NCBI RefSeq assembly: GCF_000006565.2
Contig: NC_031474.1
Location: forward strand, 1,612,001-1,676,000
Length of the DNA stretch: 64,000 bases
Origin: Toxoplasma gondii ME49
Taxonomy: Eukaryota > Apicomplexa > Conoidasida > Eucoccidiorida > Sarcocystidae
Direction: 5' to 3'
In this document: in pieces, positions 45,073-56,488 of the stretch
Layout: each line of letters opens with the position of its first letter
How positions within the stretch are numbered: the first letter of the stretch is position 1
The notes under the pieces: generated by a model
Told to the model about the DNA's origin: nothing
The model's database searches: none
The model's input: the letters and a program-made list of their open reading frames with translations, nothing else
Made by a program: the position numbers and the translations under genes

Positions 45073-48000
45073 TTAGGGGCCAGTAACAGATTTGTGAGGG
45101 CATGCAGGGACGCGAAGCCTCTCAACAGAAAAAACGATGCATTGCATCAACACGATGACACTCAAGACCATTTGCATACCGTCTGGCAGCCAAAACGCTA
45201 GCGAGGGAAGAATAAGAGCTGCGACCACCTGCATACAAAGAGAAAAACCGTGTCATATGTCAGCCGTGATCCATGAGCCTTCTGCTGAGATCTTGAGCTA
45301 ACATCGCGAAAAATATTTTCACACAGCTGCGGGACAGCATGTGAACCCACCAAAGCAAAACGCCGCATTCATCGAAGAACACGCGAAAATGTGCGAACGG
45401 CTCATCCTCGACTCAAGAATTCAGCGGCACCACTACGGAGTGCTATCAAAAACTCACGCATTGACAATCAAGTTGTAGCCTGTCCATAGCGTGACTAACT
45501 TCTCACCTGCCACATCGCCTGCACCTTTACAGCTAAGGGCATCCCGGATGCTCCAGGGAAACCTTCTTCGTTGGCGTTTGAGGAAAGTTCCTTTCTTCGC
45601 GCACTCTCCCATATCGACTGCAGCAAGAGCCACGAAATAAGCCAGATGGCTGGAATCAGAGCCAGGCACATAGAAAACGCTTGGAACAGGGGTTCTTCAT
45701 GGCGAAGAATAGAGGCAAAAACGTTGAAGCGGTCGGAGAGAGACGCGGCTTCGCCGTTTCTGACAGAAATTTCTTCCGAAACGTCAGTCTCCGAAAGGGG
45801 AAAAGACTGTAGTGATGGCGACAGAACCCAGAGACCCAGACGCCAAACTTGAGTGGAATCGTCCAACTCTGTTTGGCGAAGCGCGTGAATAGATTCGGCC
45901 ATGGCTGCCGCGAGTGAGTTGTTTTTGTCTGCAACCTGCACAAGGACGGGAAACAAGACACGCAACGGAGAGTACTCCTGAAAGCCACCACATTCAGAAC
46001 GGTTTCCCTTCCACTTAGCAAAACTACTGTGTCTGCAGCACTCCCCGGTCCCGCCTGTGCCGTCTTCCCTTTTCCCCATGTCATTCTCTGTGTCTCACCT
46101 GGCACACGCCACCTTCCGCTATCTCGTGCAATCCGATGAGCCGCCAGACCGCAAGTCCCACCGGGAGCGCATCGAGGAGAAGACACATGAGCAGCTGCCA
46201 CCAAAGCAGCGTCAAAATGCAGCGTCTTCGTTGCGAATGGTCCCAGGCCACGACTTCATCGTCCACTCTTTTGTTTCCCAGATGCCCCTTAGAGACTCCG
46301 TTCCGCTCAGTTGTGCCTTCCGAGGAGCCGCGGTCGAAACCGGTATACCCCTCCGTGTTCGTCGCTCCCAAAGCGCCAGTCTCGGCGTGTGAGCTGCTCT
46401 CCCGTACAAACGAAAAAAACAAGCAAACAAAGCAAGCAACTAACATAATCAGTGCGGCCTGGTGCGGTTGACGCACAGCCAGAAGTAACAAAAAGCTCGC
46501 CAGCGCCCCTACCAGGCAGACACCAACAGAACTATCTACATTGCCTGATGTATCGCAGGCGGCGGCCCTACGGTTCGCCGATCCCTGCTCCGACCCGACG
46601 CCACTCTCCCTCGACGCTTCCTCAAAAGCTTCTTTGTGTCTGTGTTTTCGCGTGACGGCTCGATCCTCCCCAGCGCTCGAGCCGTTCCCTTCCACCATGC
46701 GATCCACCTTGGCGATGACACTTTGCACGAACGATGTTTCACCCCCGCTCTCAGCGGTACGTGCGCGCGCAGAGCGGGACACCAAGCAGGTTGTGACATG
46801 AGCTAAGCCGACAAATGCGAACCTAACAATTCGGCAAATCGCCCGACCGACGTGAAACATCAACCAAAATGCAACGCCGGCCAGCCCGAGAAGGACGAAT
46901 AAGAGACTAACGGGGGGCAGCGGGGCCTGCATCGAGAACAAATACGACGAAGGCGGAACCAAGAATGAAGAGACAAGAGAAGGAGACAAATCTACAAAAG
47001 CTTCCGCGTCTGTTTGCGGGTGAAGCTGACAGAAGTCTGCGAAAAACGCATGCGAATATGAGAGAATAACTACACTAAGAATGGCCACAAGGCCGCAAGA
47101 CAGCGCCAAACGAAACCTGACAGAGGTCCTGAATATCGACTTGTTTCTCTCTCGGGCTGCTGCGAGATACTTATCGATATGGTCAGTTTGCAAACCGCTG
47201 CACGCGGCTGTTGTGTGCCCGCCGGAGTTTGCGACATTCGCGGGGTGAAGGCCACGATCCGTTTTTGAGGCAGTCCCGGCTTGCAAGGCGAGCGGCGTCA
47301 AAAGAAAACAGCCGAGGAGGAGGCAGGAAATCACGACAAGGAAGGCAACAAACACGGATGTATACATGTTTAGAAGAAGTCGAACAAAAGACAGCATGGA
47401 CCCGGTCGCTTCGACGACAAGTTCGGCGCTCCATTCATCAGACTCGCCGTCTGCAGCGGTAGAAACCGAGGCGTCGCGCACCGCTGCGGCCGACCACCCC
47501 GTCACGCCTTCCTCCATTTCCTCCATGAAGCTCGTGTCGTCAACGTGCACCGTGGGCAGGAGAAGCACTGGCGTTGTTTGTTCTCTGATGAACTTTGCGT
47601 CATCAGTATCACCCTTTCTTTTCTGTCTACACTCTTCTCGCGGCGTGGCGCCCATGTTGCTCGTGCCCGAGAATGTTCGCGGGCTCTCATCTTCCTCTCG
47701 CCATTCCCTTCGTTGGGCTTCACTTGTGCACGCCGTCGCGTTTGGCGGCATGTAGCGCGGAGCAAAGATGTGCAGAGAGCTCTCTGCATCGAGGAACTGC
47801 ACTTTTTTCGCCCAGCGTTGAAAAATCGCAGTCCATTGTTCCACAACGCTGCGGCCTGGCTCCGCGCCATCAGCGCCTTCTGTTCTCTCCGGACCACTCA
47901 CGGCCTCCACGCTCAGACTCGGCCACCACCGCCCCGCAAGCGAGTTGGACGCCTTTCGCAGAAAGCAGCGTTTCTTCATTGAGAACTTCTGCTGTTGCGC

Positions 48001-51000
48001 GCCGCTGCCTCGATAAAGTAAATCCAAAACGGAGGTGTCGCCCCTATCAGGCAAGCCGCTCAGAGCCGCCGCCGCCACCTCGGGCTGCTCCCAAGCCACG
48101 AGGACGAGGTCCAGCTGGCGGCAGAGAGAGCGGAACAGGCGAGGCATGCGGTCTGCCAGCGAGGCCGCGGGCCGGGAGACAGACCGCTGTTTCACGAATT
48201 CCACTCGCGTCGTGTACTGGTACGGGAAAAAGAAGGCAAGAGAGGCAGGAGACGGAAGAAGAAGGTAGCTGGGCGCCGACAAGAGAGAGGGAGTGGACGA
48301 GGCCGTCAGCGTGGCGAGAGGTACTCGCACCGACATGGGAGCGAAGAGGGAGAGAAGGAACTGGAGTGAAGGAAAGTACGAAAGAAACCTCGTAAACGAA
48401 AACGGGAGAAAAGAGAATGACAGCTGAAACGTAGGGGCTCCGCCTGAGGAGAAGGGCGCAGAAACGGACGACGGCACAGGCGACGAGGAAGGCGGGGCTC
48501 CAGAGGGTCGCGCGCTTGAGGCCCCCACCACTCCGGTCCCTGGACTTTGCCGGCGAGTCACGCCATCCTCACCTGCTCCCGTCTCCGCTTCCGCTCGCGC
48601 TGAAACCTCGCTCGCGACCTGCGGTCTACTGGCTGGGAAAGGCGCGTTCATATTCAAAAGAATCAAAACTGGAAAGTCGTCTCCACGCGACAACTTGTCC
48701 TCAGTCGGAGCCCGCGTCGAATCTCTTGTGCCGCCCGGAGCAGCCGTCGGAGGCAGCAGCCATCCACATGCCCTAGTAGGATAGAAGAGAGAAAATGAAG
48801 GCGGGAGGAACCGGAAGGAAAATCGAGCTTCACCGGGAGCACTCGAGGTCGGGGTCCTACGGTTCGCCACAAAAAACGCAAACGGGAAAGCGGACTCCGC
48901 GGAAAACACCACTGAACTGCTTGAGTCGTCCGTGTTCACTGCTCCAGGCCTGCCGCTCTCCATTGCAGACGGCGCGCTCGCCTTGCTCGGGGTCGCACAA
49001 GATCCTGTAGATGAACAGAGGGAAGAGTCGTCAGCCTTCAGGCGGCTCAGAAGTATGTCGAGGAATCTAGAGACGTCGGAGGCAACGACTTCGTCCAGCT
49101 TCTCAGCACCTGAGAATCCGCCGTCGCCCTTCTCCAAAGTCACCTGGCGACGACACAACGGCAGAGACGCTTCGTTGTAGTCATCTCCTTCACTGGAGCG
49201 CTGGAAAGGGGCGAGCGGCGATGGTTTCAGTCCGAAAAAGAGGGACCTCTGGAATGCGGAGGTTGATTGGATCGAGGGAACGGAACCCGTAGTAGTTTCC
49301 GCAGCTGAAGACGGCTTATGGTCGTTCCCTGCGTCCGCTGACGCCCCTCCGAGCGGCTCTTCAGTCCCAGCAACGAGCGGATAAAGGACGACGGGGGGCG
49401 GCGAGACCAGGGGCTGCGAAGTGAGTTCGGAAAGCGAGGAAACAATCTTATACAACCCAGATTCGGCTTCTGCCGAGCCACCGCTCTGCACACTACACGA
49501 GGCATCCCCACCGCTGCTCTCGCCGCGACCGCTGTCGACCTGGTTGGGAAGAAGAGAACTACCACATCTGCGAGTCTTCGCGAAAACCGTGTCGAGTAGA
49601 TTCTGCAGGCGACTTTCCAGTTCCCTGCTGACTGGAACCGCACCCGTTGACAGGCCTGCTTCCCAGGGCCGTGGGGTGTCTGCAGCAGCGGAAGAAAGAT
49701 TCAGAGAAGCGAGAGAGGACAGGGGCGCCCAAGGCGACAGAAACGTGGCGAATGGAGAGACTGTCAAGGTGTCAACTCTTTGCACCATTCGCCGGACGAG
49801 AGGGACCCAAGCTTCCGCGAGGCGAGATCCAACGGCCGCCGCAGTCGACGCAGATCCACCCGAATTTGGAGTTGTCGCGAGCGCCTTAGCGCCATTGGCC
49901 TTCGCGTCGCCACGGGACTTTCCGAGGATGGTTCTTTCCAAGCTAGCGGCGCGCTGCGCGAGCCGAGCCTCTGGAACGCGTTGTTCCGCGTCTCGCAGAG
50001 TGCCCATGAGTCTCTCTTGTTCCCTTAAAATCTGCGCCAACAGCAGGAGCGGCGGTCGGGACCACATGAGGTTGTCGTGCGTGTGGCGCGTATGGACATC
50101 TCGCGAAAAGGGCAGCAACAGCGGGAAAAAGTGGAGCTGGGAGTGGAGCGTGTGGCCGGGCTGCGAGGCCGCGTCCACCTTCGGAAGGCCTCGTGCTCTC
50201 CAGGAGAAACGAAACCGGAACAGCGGGGGCAGAGCGGCCGGTGGAACGACAAACTCGTCAATCCAGCCCGATGCGACGGAGTAGAGAAACGTTGTGGAGG
50301 GGAGACATGGCTTCGCTTCGGCGCGTTCGACAAGCGCATGGTTTTCAGTACCGCCAGCCTCAGCTTCCTTGGCTCGAGCTAGCGCTGCCTTGGAAACAGG
50401 AATTCCAAACTGCTCTCCGAAGTCGTGCCACAAACGCCGGTAAAAGAAGCGGTATGGCAAGGCCAGCTGAATTGCTGGGTGCCCTCCCACTGGACTGCTC
50501 AGGAGGACGGTTGTCAAGAAGGAAAAGGACGACAAGTCGGGCTCGCACAGAGACGCCTTCGCGCTACCCTCCAGTGGATGCGCGTCAACGCCCTCGGCTT
50601 CGAGAGCGGGTGAAATGGACAGATCCCTTAAAGCGCTCACTTCGCTCGATGACCGCAGGCGTCGACGTTTGGAAAGAACTCGCAGCACCACTGTGCCTCC
50701 AAGGGAGTGACCCACCAGAGTCAACGGAGGACCTAGATTCGATGATGCCCCACGATCCCGAGCAGGAACGTACAGAGATTGCAGCTTCTCCAGGCACTGG
50801 ATGACAAAGTCAGCCTGAAAGGAACCACGCCACTCAGAAAGACACGCTGTGTTGTAACAAAACGCGATTGGCAATACATAGCCAAACACGACCTCGGTGA
50901 TCTCAGTCGACGCATGCACACATATGGAGCTCTGTTGTCTGCGTTTTTCTCGAAGAGACCGTTCCTCATGTGCACATAGGTGGATACATATATATGCGTA

Positions 51001-52628
51001 CGTACAAAAGGTGGAGTCAGGATCCTGTCTACAATTTGCGTGTGTGGGCAAGAGCACATATGCGTAACCTCACCTGCTTGTCGAGAATTGTGGGGTGGAA
51101 CGCAGAGGGCTCTCTATGGAAATCGACGACGTAGAGATGATACACAACTTTTACTTTCCGCCCATTTTGATTGTTCGTCGTCCGCGATTCTAAACCATCC
51201 CCCTGCTGGTTTTCGCCGTAGCCAGTCCCGAAAATGTGGTGTTCCATTGCTTCATCTGGATCGATTTCGTTCCCGACCGAGGCTGTCGGATTGTTTCTTT
51301 TCAGTGCTATGTCGTGGAGAGTCTTTCCCAAAGGGAGCACCTGGCGCCAGTCGCCGCGGTGACCTGGCACCACCAGCATGGGGTAGTACTCAACATCCGC
51401 TTCATCCTCGTCCTCTTGGGTCCTTTCATCATTTTTACTGGACTCCACCATTTTCTGTGGACGACTTCTTCGTGGGAGGTTGAAGGGTCGGCTGAAATCC
51501 GGTGCGGGGTCGTCGGCCGTCAGCTTGACAAAAAGCAGAGCGTAGTGCGAGTCTGCACGCATTGCACAAAGCCAAGATATCGATTCAAGCGAGTCGCGAC
51601 CATCCCCGAATTGTGTTTCTGTACATCCACCGAGTTCCCCAAAGAAGAAATGAAGGCGTCGTCAAAACAGAAAAAAACCGGCATTTCTATCTCAAATATC
51701 CATGGCAACTGACGGTTTGCCCGGGTCGCCAGTCCAACACTAAGAGCTCTGGATCGAATCCCAAAGTCCCGGCTGGGTCCATTCGGGGCAGCTGTCGTCT
51801 ACCCAACGCGGATCTCAGCTGCCGCAGAGTCCGACACAGCAAAAAGAACCGAGACGCTGTTGAACCCTCGCGTCCCTCGAAGGAATTTGCTTGGTTGCGC
51901 CGACGAGAGGGACACCCGACACCACCAACATCCTGCCACCAAGCAACAGGAGCCACTGTGTCCTAGTTTCAGGGTGCATCTTGCTAGCGAGAGGGAAAGT
52001 GACGGTTCCCACGTTGGCTTCCTGTTTAGACACGCCACGTTGGGAACAGATCTATTTGCTCTCAAATACGCTTACTTTTTTCGAGAGGAACGCGAGGGAA
52101 TCGGCCGGAAGCTCGGACCAGATTGCGCGTGTGGTTCCCGTGGTAGTAGGGTGACAGCCCAGACAGTAGGATGAAACTGAAGGCGAATATCGCGAGGTAG
52201 AAAGCTGCGTTCTTCGCATGCCTTCGAAGCCAGAGAACTGCGCGCCGAACGGGCGCTGAAAGCCCCTGTTTCTCGCATTCTAGCGCGGCAGACTCGCCTT
52301 TGGCGGCACCCAGAGTCGTTTCTATTGCCTCCAGTCGCCTGTGTTTAGGAGGGAAAGCTCGCGCTGGATGTAACATTCGAGTTTCGCAAGTTTCTTGTGT
52401 GTTGCGAGAGTCGACCTCGGTGACGGCCCGCGTGGCTGCAGCCAACCAGGAGCCTTCGCTCCCGTTGTCTTTGTCGTTTCCTTTGTTTTCTGGAGACTCG
52501 GACCTCCTCCCAGGTTTCGTCCCCAGAGGGAGTCCTCCACGAGAGCGGCGCCTCTGAGAGTTAGACCCATTCAAGTTCGAGCGGTCACCAGAATGCGGCC
52601 GAGAGGAATATGTTTCGAGAGCCCCCAT
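45073..52628 (-). CDS. PGAP1: GPI inositol-deacylase, PGAP1/Bst1 family
   Basis: Five exons join in phase: 52628-52076, 51552-51074, 50814-46099, 45977-45507 (or from 45935) and 45228-45073 (TAA), about 2,124 aa. ATG 52628 precedes a 150-residue cytosolic stretch and a membrane span (FYLAIFAFSFILLSGL). Exon 2 has YPMLVVPGHRGDWRQVLPLG and YHLYVVDFHREPSAFHPTIL, the lipase-fold start of PGAP1. Exon 3 opens with LTLVGHSLGG (nucleophile near Ser381), followed by SGWIDEFV (Asp near 530) and HTHDNLMWS (His near 590), completing a Ser-Asp-His triad. The family removes the inositol acyl chain from GPI anchors in the ER. About 800-900 residues of Ser/Ala/Pro-rich and beta-rich lumenal sequence separate the triad from about eight C-terminal membrane spans. 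The protein is over twice the length of human PGAP1 (922 aa). It is transcribed divergently from the BET1-like gene. Confidence 0.88.
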
Positions 52629-54169
52629 CGTGGCATCTCTCCAGATGCAGGTACATACCCCTGCGGACGAGTCACACGCACCCTCAAATGCCGCACACAC
52701 GTGTCTGTCCTCTAAACCAGCGTGGCCGCTGCAAAATCTACTCTCGGGTTAGAGGGGAAAGTCCCCAACGTTGACCATCATTCACAAAACCGTGGAGCTC
52801 AAAATGAGGAAACTGCCGGCTCGACTGCGCCCGAAGGCCTCCGCGAGGTAAATTTACTGGGGGGGGTTCCAGCACATCCATGAGAAACGCACTGCAATTC
52901 CCGCAGATGCGAGCTGGCCGGAGACAAAGACTCCTCCACCAACAAAGGGGGCGTTTACCAAAACGACAAAGCGCTTCACCATGATATTTTAAATGTCAGG
53001 TCACTGAGAGAGTTCCGGAAGACACTTCGCCTGGGAATTGCTTAGCCTCGGACGATTCACCCTTTGCGACACGACCAGCCCCCCAGAGAGATTAAGGGCA
53101 TGCACGGAGCAAACATTCTCGAGCTCGTCGCGCTTTGCTGCGACCTGTTACACTTTTTCCAGTCCTGGCCCGACAAGCCGAAAAGGCTGCAGTTTTTATG
53201 GCTTGGCTTAGGACGACGACTAATTCCAGGCTCTGAATGCTTTTGGATGTTCTTGCGGAGAATTTCGCTCGCTGTCTTCCGTTCCTGAACAACGGTTTTC
53301 ACAGGTGAAGAGAACTGAGGTGGTTTGGGCGGCAGTGACCACAACGCTCTTATTCCAAATCAAGACTGTCTGCATCTTGGACACATCTGGCGGTATCCTT
53401 CCCGCAATACGGGTCAAAACCTAAACTTTCAAGACAGACACAAATCCGCTTGGTTCAAGCGGACTAACAGATAGGATTGAACGCATCGTGTGCCCGAAAA
53501 CGCCGGCAAGGAGTGTCTTTCCCGTGCCAGCCTGAGAGTCCGAAAGCTGCAGCACGCGCGGATAGCATTATGCATCTTTGTTGGTACTATTTTTCATTGT
53601 TCCGTTCTTCTTCCTGTCTTCTCCGCTCGTTCAAAGCGGCCCTGTTAGTCTCCTAAGACGGCAAAATCGGCTGATCCATCCAACTGTCCTTTTCAAAGCG
53701 TTGGAATACCAGTGTGCGATGACCGGCCGTGCGGTGCGACGTTCGGGGCATTCGGAGGATTCGTTTTGCCATCCCGGCAAATTCCAGGAGAGGTATTCGA
53801 GTTTTACTTGTCCATCTTCGTGACACACTTCCTGCGTCTGACAGTCGTCTCTTCGTTGCCTTGCTGTTATTCTTCGTTTTCCACCGCGCAACCCTCACAT
53901 CGTTGGTAGGCTGTGCGCCTGTTTGCCCCGATCCGTTTTTCTGCTTGTTCCCTTTGGTATTTGTCCACTTTCCCACGTGTTTGCATGCACAGGACAGAGC
54001 GCTAACGCGAAACTGGAAGAAAGCGAGAGTTAAGACAGTGATATTGGATGGCCGCCGGTAGAAAGCGGCTGGCTGGCGTGTGAGCTACGTAAAGACCACC
54101 AGTCGTTTCAGAGAGCCATAGAGGTGGAAGCGGTTTCTTTCTGACTAGTTCAACCCAACGCGCGTACCG
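52629..54169. promoter_or_regulatory. Divergent promoter region, PGAP1 / BET1-like
   Basis: This 1.5 kb separates two oppositely transcribed start codons and must hold both promoters. No TATA box or initiator can be assigned. A palindromic TGCATGCA lies at 53982-53989. Short open frames here (for example + 53578-53823) have no motif. Confidence 0.5.
53982..53989. promoter_or_regulatory. TGCATGCA motif upstream of BET1-like gene
   Basis: This palindrome lies 181 bp upstream of the BET1-like ATG. GCATGC-containing elements are known ApiAP2 binding sites and Toxoplasma promoter elements, but the sequence is also common by chance in this DNA (it recurs in introns), so function is a guess. Confidence 0.25.
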
Positions 54170-55676
54170 ATGATGAGAAAGAAAGAAGGGTATGAGAGGC
54201 GCAGGTTTGAGCAGCGTGGCATGGACGCAATGGAGGAGGAAAACGATGCTTGCATCGTTGATTTGGAGTCCAAGGTGCAAAGTCTTAAACAGGCAAGTCC
54301 ACCATTTCCGTGAGACACGTCTCTACTTCGTACCATCGAGATCTGGTATTCAAATATTTAGAATCGGGTTGCTCAGATGTAAACATACGGACAGGCAGCA
54401 GCTGCAGCAGAAGCCTTCATTTTGTAAGGCGTTAAGGTAGCGCCTCCCTTCCCGCTTGTGTAGGCCTTCATTTTCCATGTATCCTACACAGCAGAAATAC
54501 CTCTTTTCTGGCGTCATGGCAATTGAGTGTGACGAGGAACGACAATCACAGTGTTGTTTCGCAGCTGCCCAACAACAAGCCTGGTACGGGGATCCAGACA
54601 ACACCCTGAAACTATGGCGTTAACTGAGCATAATGCAGCAGATGCTGTGTAGGCGAAACCCACGTTGAAAGTCAGATTTGGTTGATGGTAAAGTTTGGGG
54701 CAGTAATAAGACGAATTTCATTGCCTGTATTGGTTGCACTTGCAGCTGAGCTTGGCCATGCGCGATGAGGTACAGGAGTCGAACAATCTCCTCGAGGGTA
54801 TGGTAAGCCTGAAACAGGTGGATGCAAGAGGCGTGGATGATGCTCTGTGCAACGGCGTCCGTCTGAAAAAATTTAAAAGAAAGCGAGTGATATTACTCAG
54901 CGCTTGCGGTGGAGAGTGCTACATGTACCGCGGGGTTTGGTGGGTAGATGGACACGGGCTCTCAAAAGTGGCTGACGGACAAGGAAGTTAGACGTGGGAA
55001 TCAGGTGTTTTTCCGTGTGGCGGGGAATCAGGCAGTTTAGCGGACTGGGATTGCTGGCAAGCTCACCAGAACTTACACTATTTTTTCTTGGCATCGAAAT
55101 ACGGTGTGGACGCAAGGCAGTCCCAAAAGGAGGCTGTTCACCTGAGTCCAGCTTTTCGTCTCTGGGTCTTTGCTGCACTCAAACCCTCCAATGGCATGCT
55201 CGGTTCGTTCTAGTTGTGTCCTGTTCTTTTAGGAAAGATGCCTGTGCTGTGTTCCTTTGTTCTAGGCTGGCGGCTTGGATGGAGTGCGGAATTCGATCCG
55301 ATCGTCAATCAAGCGGATGGAAAACCTCTGGAATCAAAGAGTAGGTTAAACGCGTGATCCTCCAGTCCTCGTAGTGTTGGTGTGTTCCAATTTCCAGAGA
55401 TGTTTTGTGTTCTTAAGTGTACGTCTACGGAATCATTGTGAAATAACGGGGAGCGTAGAAGGCAGTGTTTCTACAGTGGCCAGTGGTCAGTCGCTGCTTC
55501 GTAATCTTTTTTGTTACTCGTATTTATCCTTGGGACACTATTTGGACGGATCTTTCCTCCTCTGTGTGGTGCGTTCTGTTGTGCTGCAGGGTGGCTGGCA
55601 CACTTGCTACCTTGCGTTATTCGTCGTCGTTATATTCATAATTTTCTACTTTCTCTATGGTAAATCGTCTGCCTAG
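54170..55676 (+). CDS. BET1: BET1-like Qc-SNARE
   Basis: Four exons join at phase 0: 54170-54292, 54746-54802, 55266-55340 and 55590-55676 (TAG), giving 113 aa; BET1 proteins are about 118 aa. The sequence aligns without gaps to the BET1 SNARE motif: EEENDACIVDLESKVQSLKQ, then LSLAMRDEVQESNNLLEGM, then AGGLDGVRNSIRSSIKRMEN, each block ending at an exon boundary. The tail-anchor is CYLALFVVVIFIIFYFLYG followed by KSSA. BET1 is the Qc SNARE of ER-to-Golgi vesicle fusion, acting with syntaxin 5, membrin/GS27 and Sec22. The first intron has a GC donor (CAG|GCAAGT). The basic N-terminus MMRKKEGYERRRFEQRGMDA is not conserved in family members known to me. ATG 54170 gives the expected size. Confidence 0.9.
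54293..54745 (+). other. GC-AG intron of the BET1-like gene
   Basis: The donor is AACAG|GCAAGT and the acceptor TTGCAG. The only nearby GT alternative (GTGAGA at 54312) would add six to seven residues and leave the wrong phase for exon 2, whereas the GC donor keeps an ungapped SNARE heptad register. Confidence 0.8.
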
Positions 55677-56488
55677 TTGGTTGCATGTGCTACGCCGTGT
55701 TTTTCTGGTGTCTGTTATGTCTCGGTCGTCGTCCACATATTGAGGGAAGGCCTCTCACTTTTTCCGGTATAATATTTTCACTGGTACAACATTTTCAGAA
55801 AGCCTGCCTTGGTAAAACGGGAAATTCAGGGCTAAAACTGAGTCACTTTCACCGGCGTGCGGCTTTGTGGCCTTCACATGCGGGGATCAGGAGTTTCTTC
55901 GAGAGATAAACGGCCACAACGACACTTCCGCGTTCTCGCTACGAGCTGGTGGTATGCGTTTGTAGTAATTGTATGCTCCGCAACACAGCAAAATGTAGAT
56001 TTGACTTCGTTCCTCGAAGTTTAGAGACGAGTCACCCATGTTTTTTTAACAATGCTGGATCACCAATTGCATGCTCACTTACCGATAGTCGTGTTGTGTT
56101 GACATGGGGTCTGATTGGACGTGAAGAAGCATCGGACCAAATTCTCTTGCAATTGATAGGGTATACACTGTCACAATAGGCACGACTTTGAGGTGACAAC
56201 ATTGTACTCCTGTAACGGAAAACCCGTGCTAGCGATCTAGAACGGGAAACAACCGCCGCACTGTGGCGCATCGCACAATAAAGCTACGCCGGTCCATGCA
56301 CGCGCTGAATAGACCAGCCGAATGAATATGCTGATTCTATGGGTGTGTTTGCTCCGCTTCCCATTTTACCAAATTATCGGGAGGGATCCTCTGGATTTTA
56401 GGTAGCACGAAATTGGTCAGGGCGTGACACCTTTTCGACAGAGATAAAGGTGCCTTTGAAAGTACAGGAGTTTATTCCATTCACGAAG
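55677..56488. other. Convergent 3' flank, no gene seen
   Basis: Between the stop of the BET1-like gene (+) and the stop of the orphan gene (-). Only short unsupported frames occur; this is presumably the two 3' UTRs. Confidence 0.6.

Noticed and set aside
51740..51775. B-box-like GATCGAATCCC suggesting a tRNA
   Set aside because: The flanking bases do not form a T-stem, and no A-box or acceptor stem is present at the right distance.
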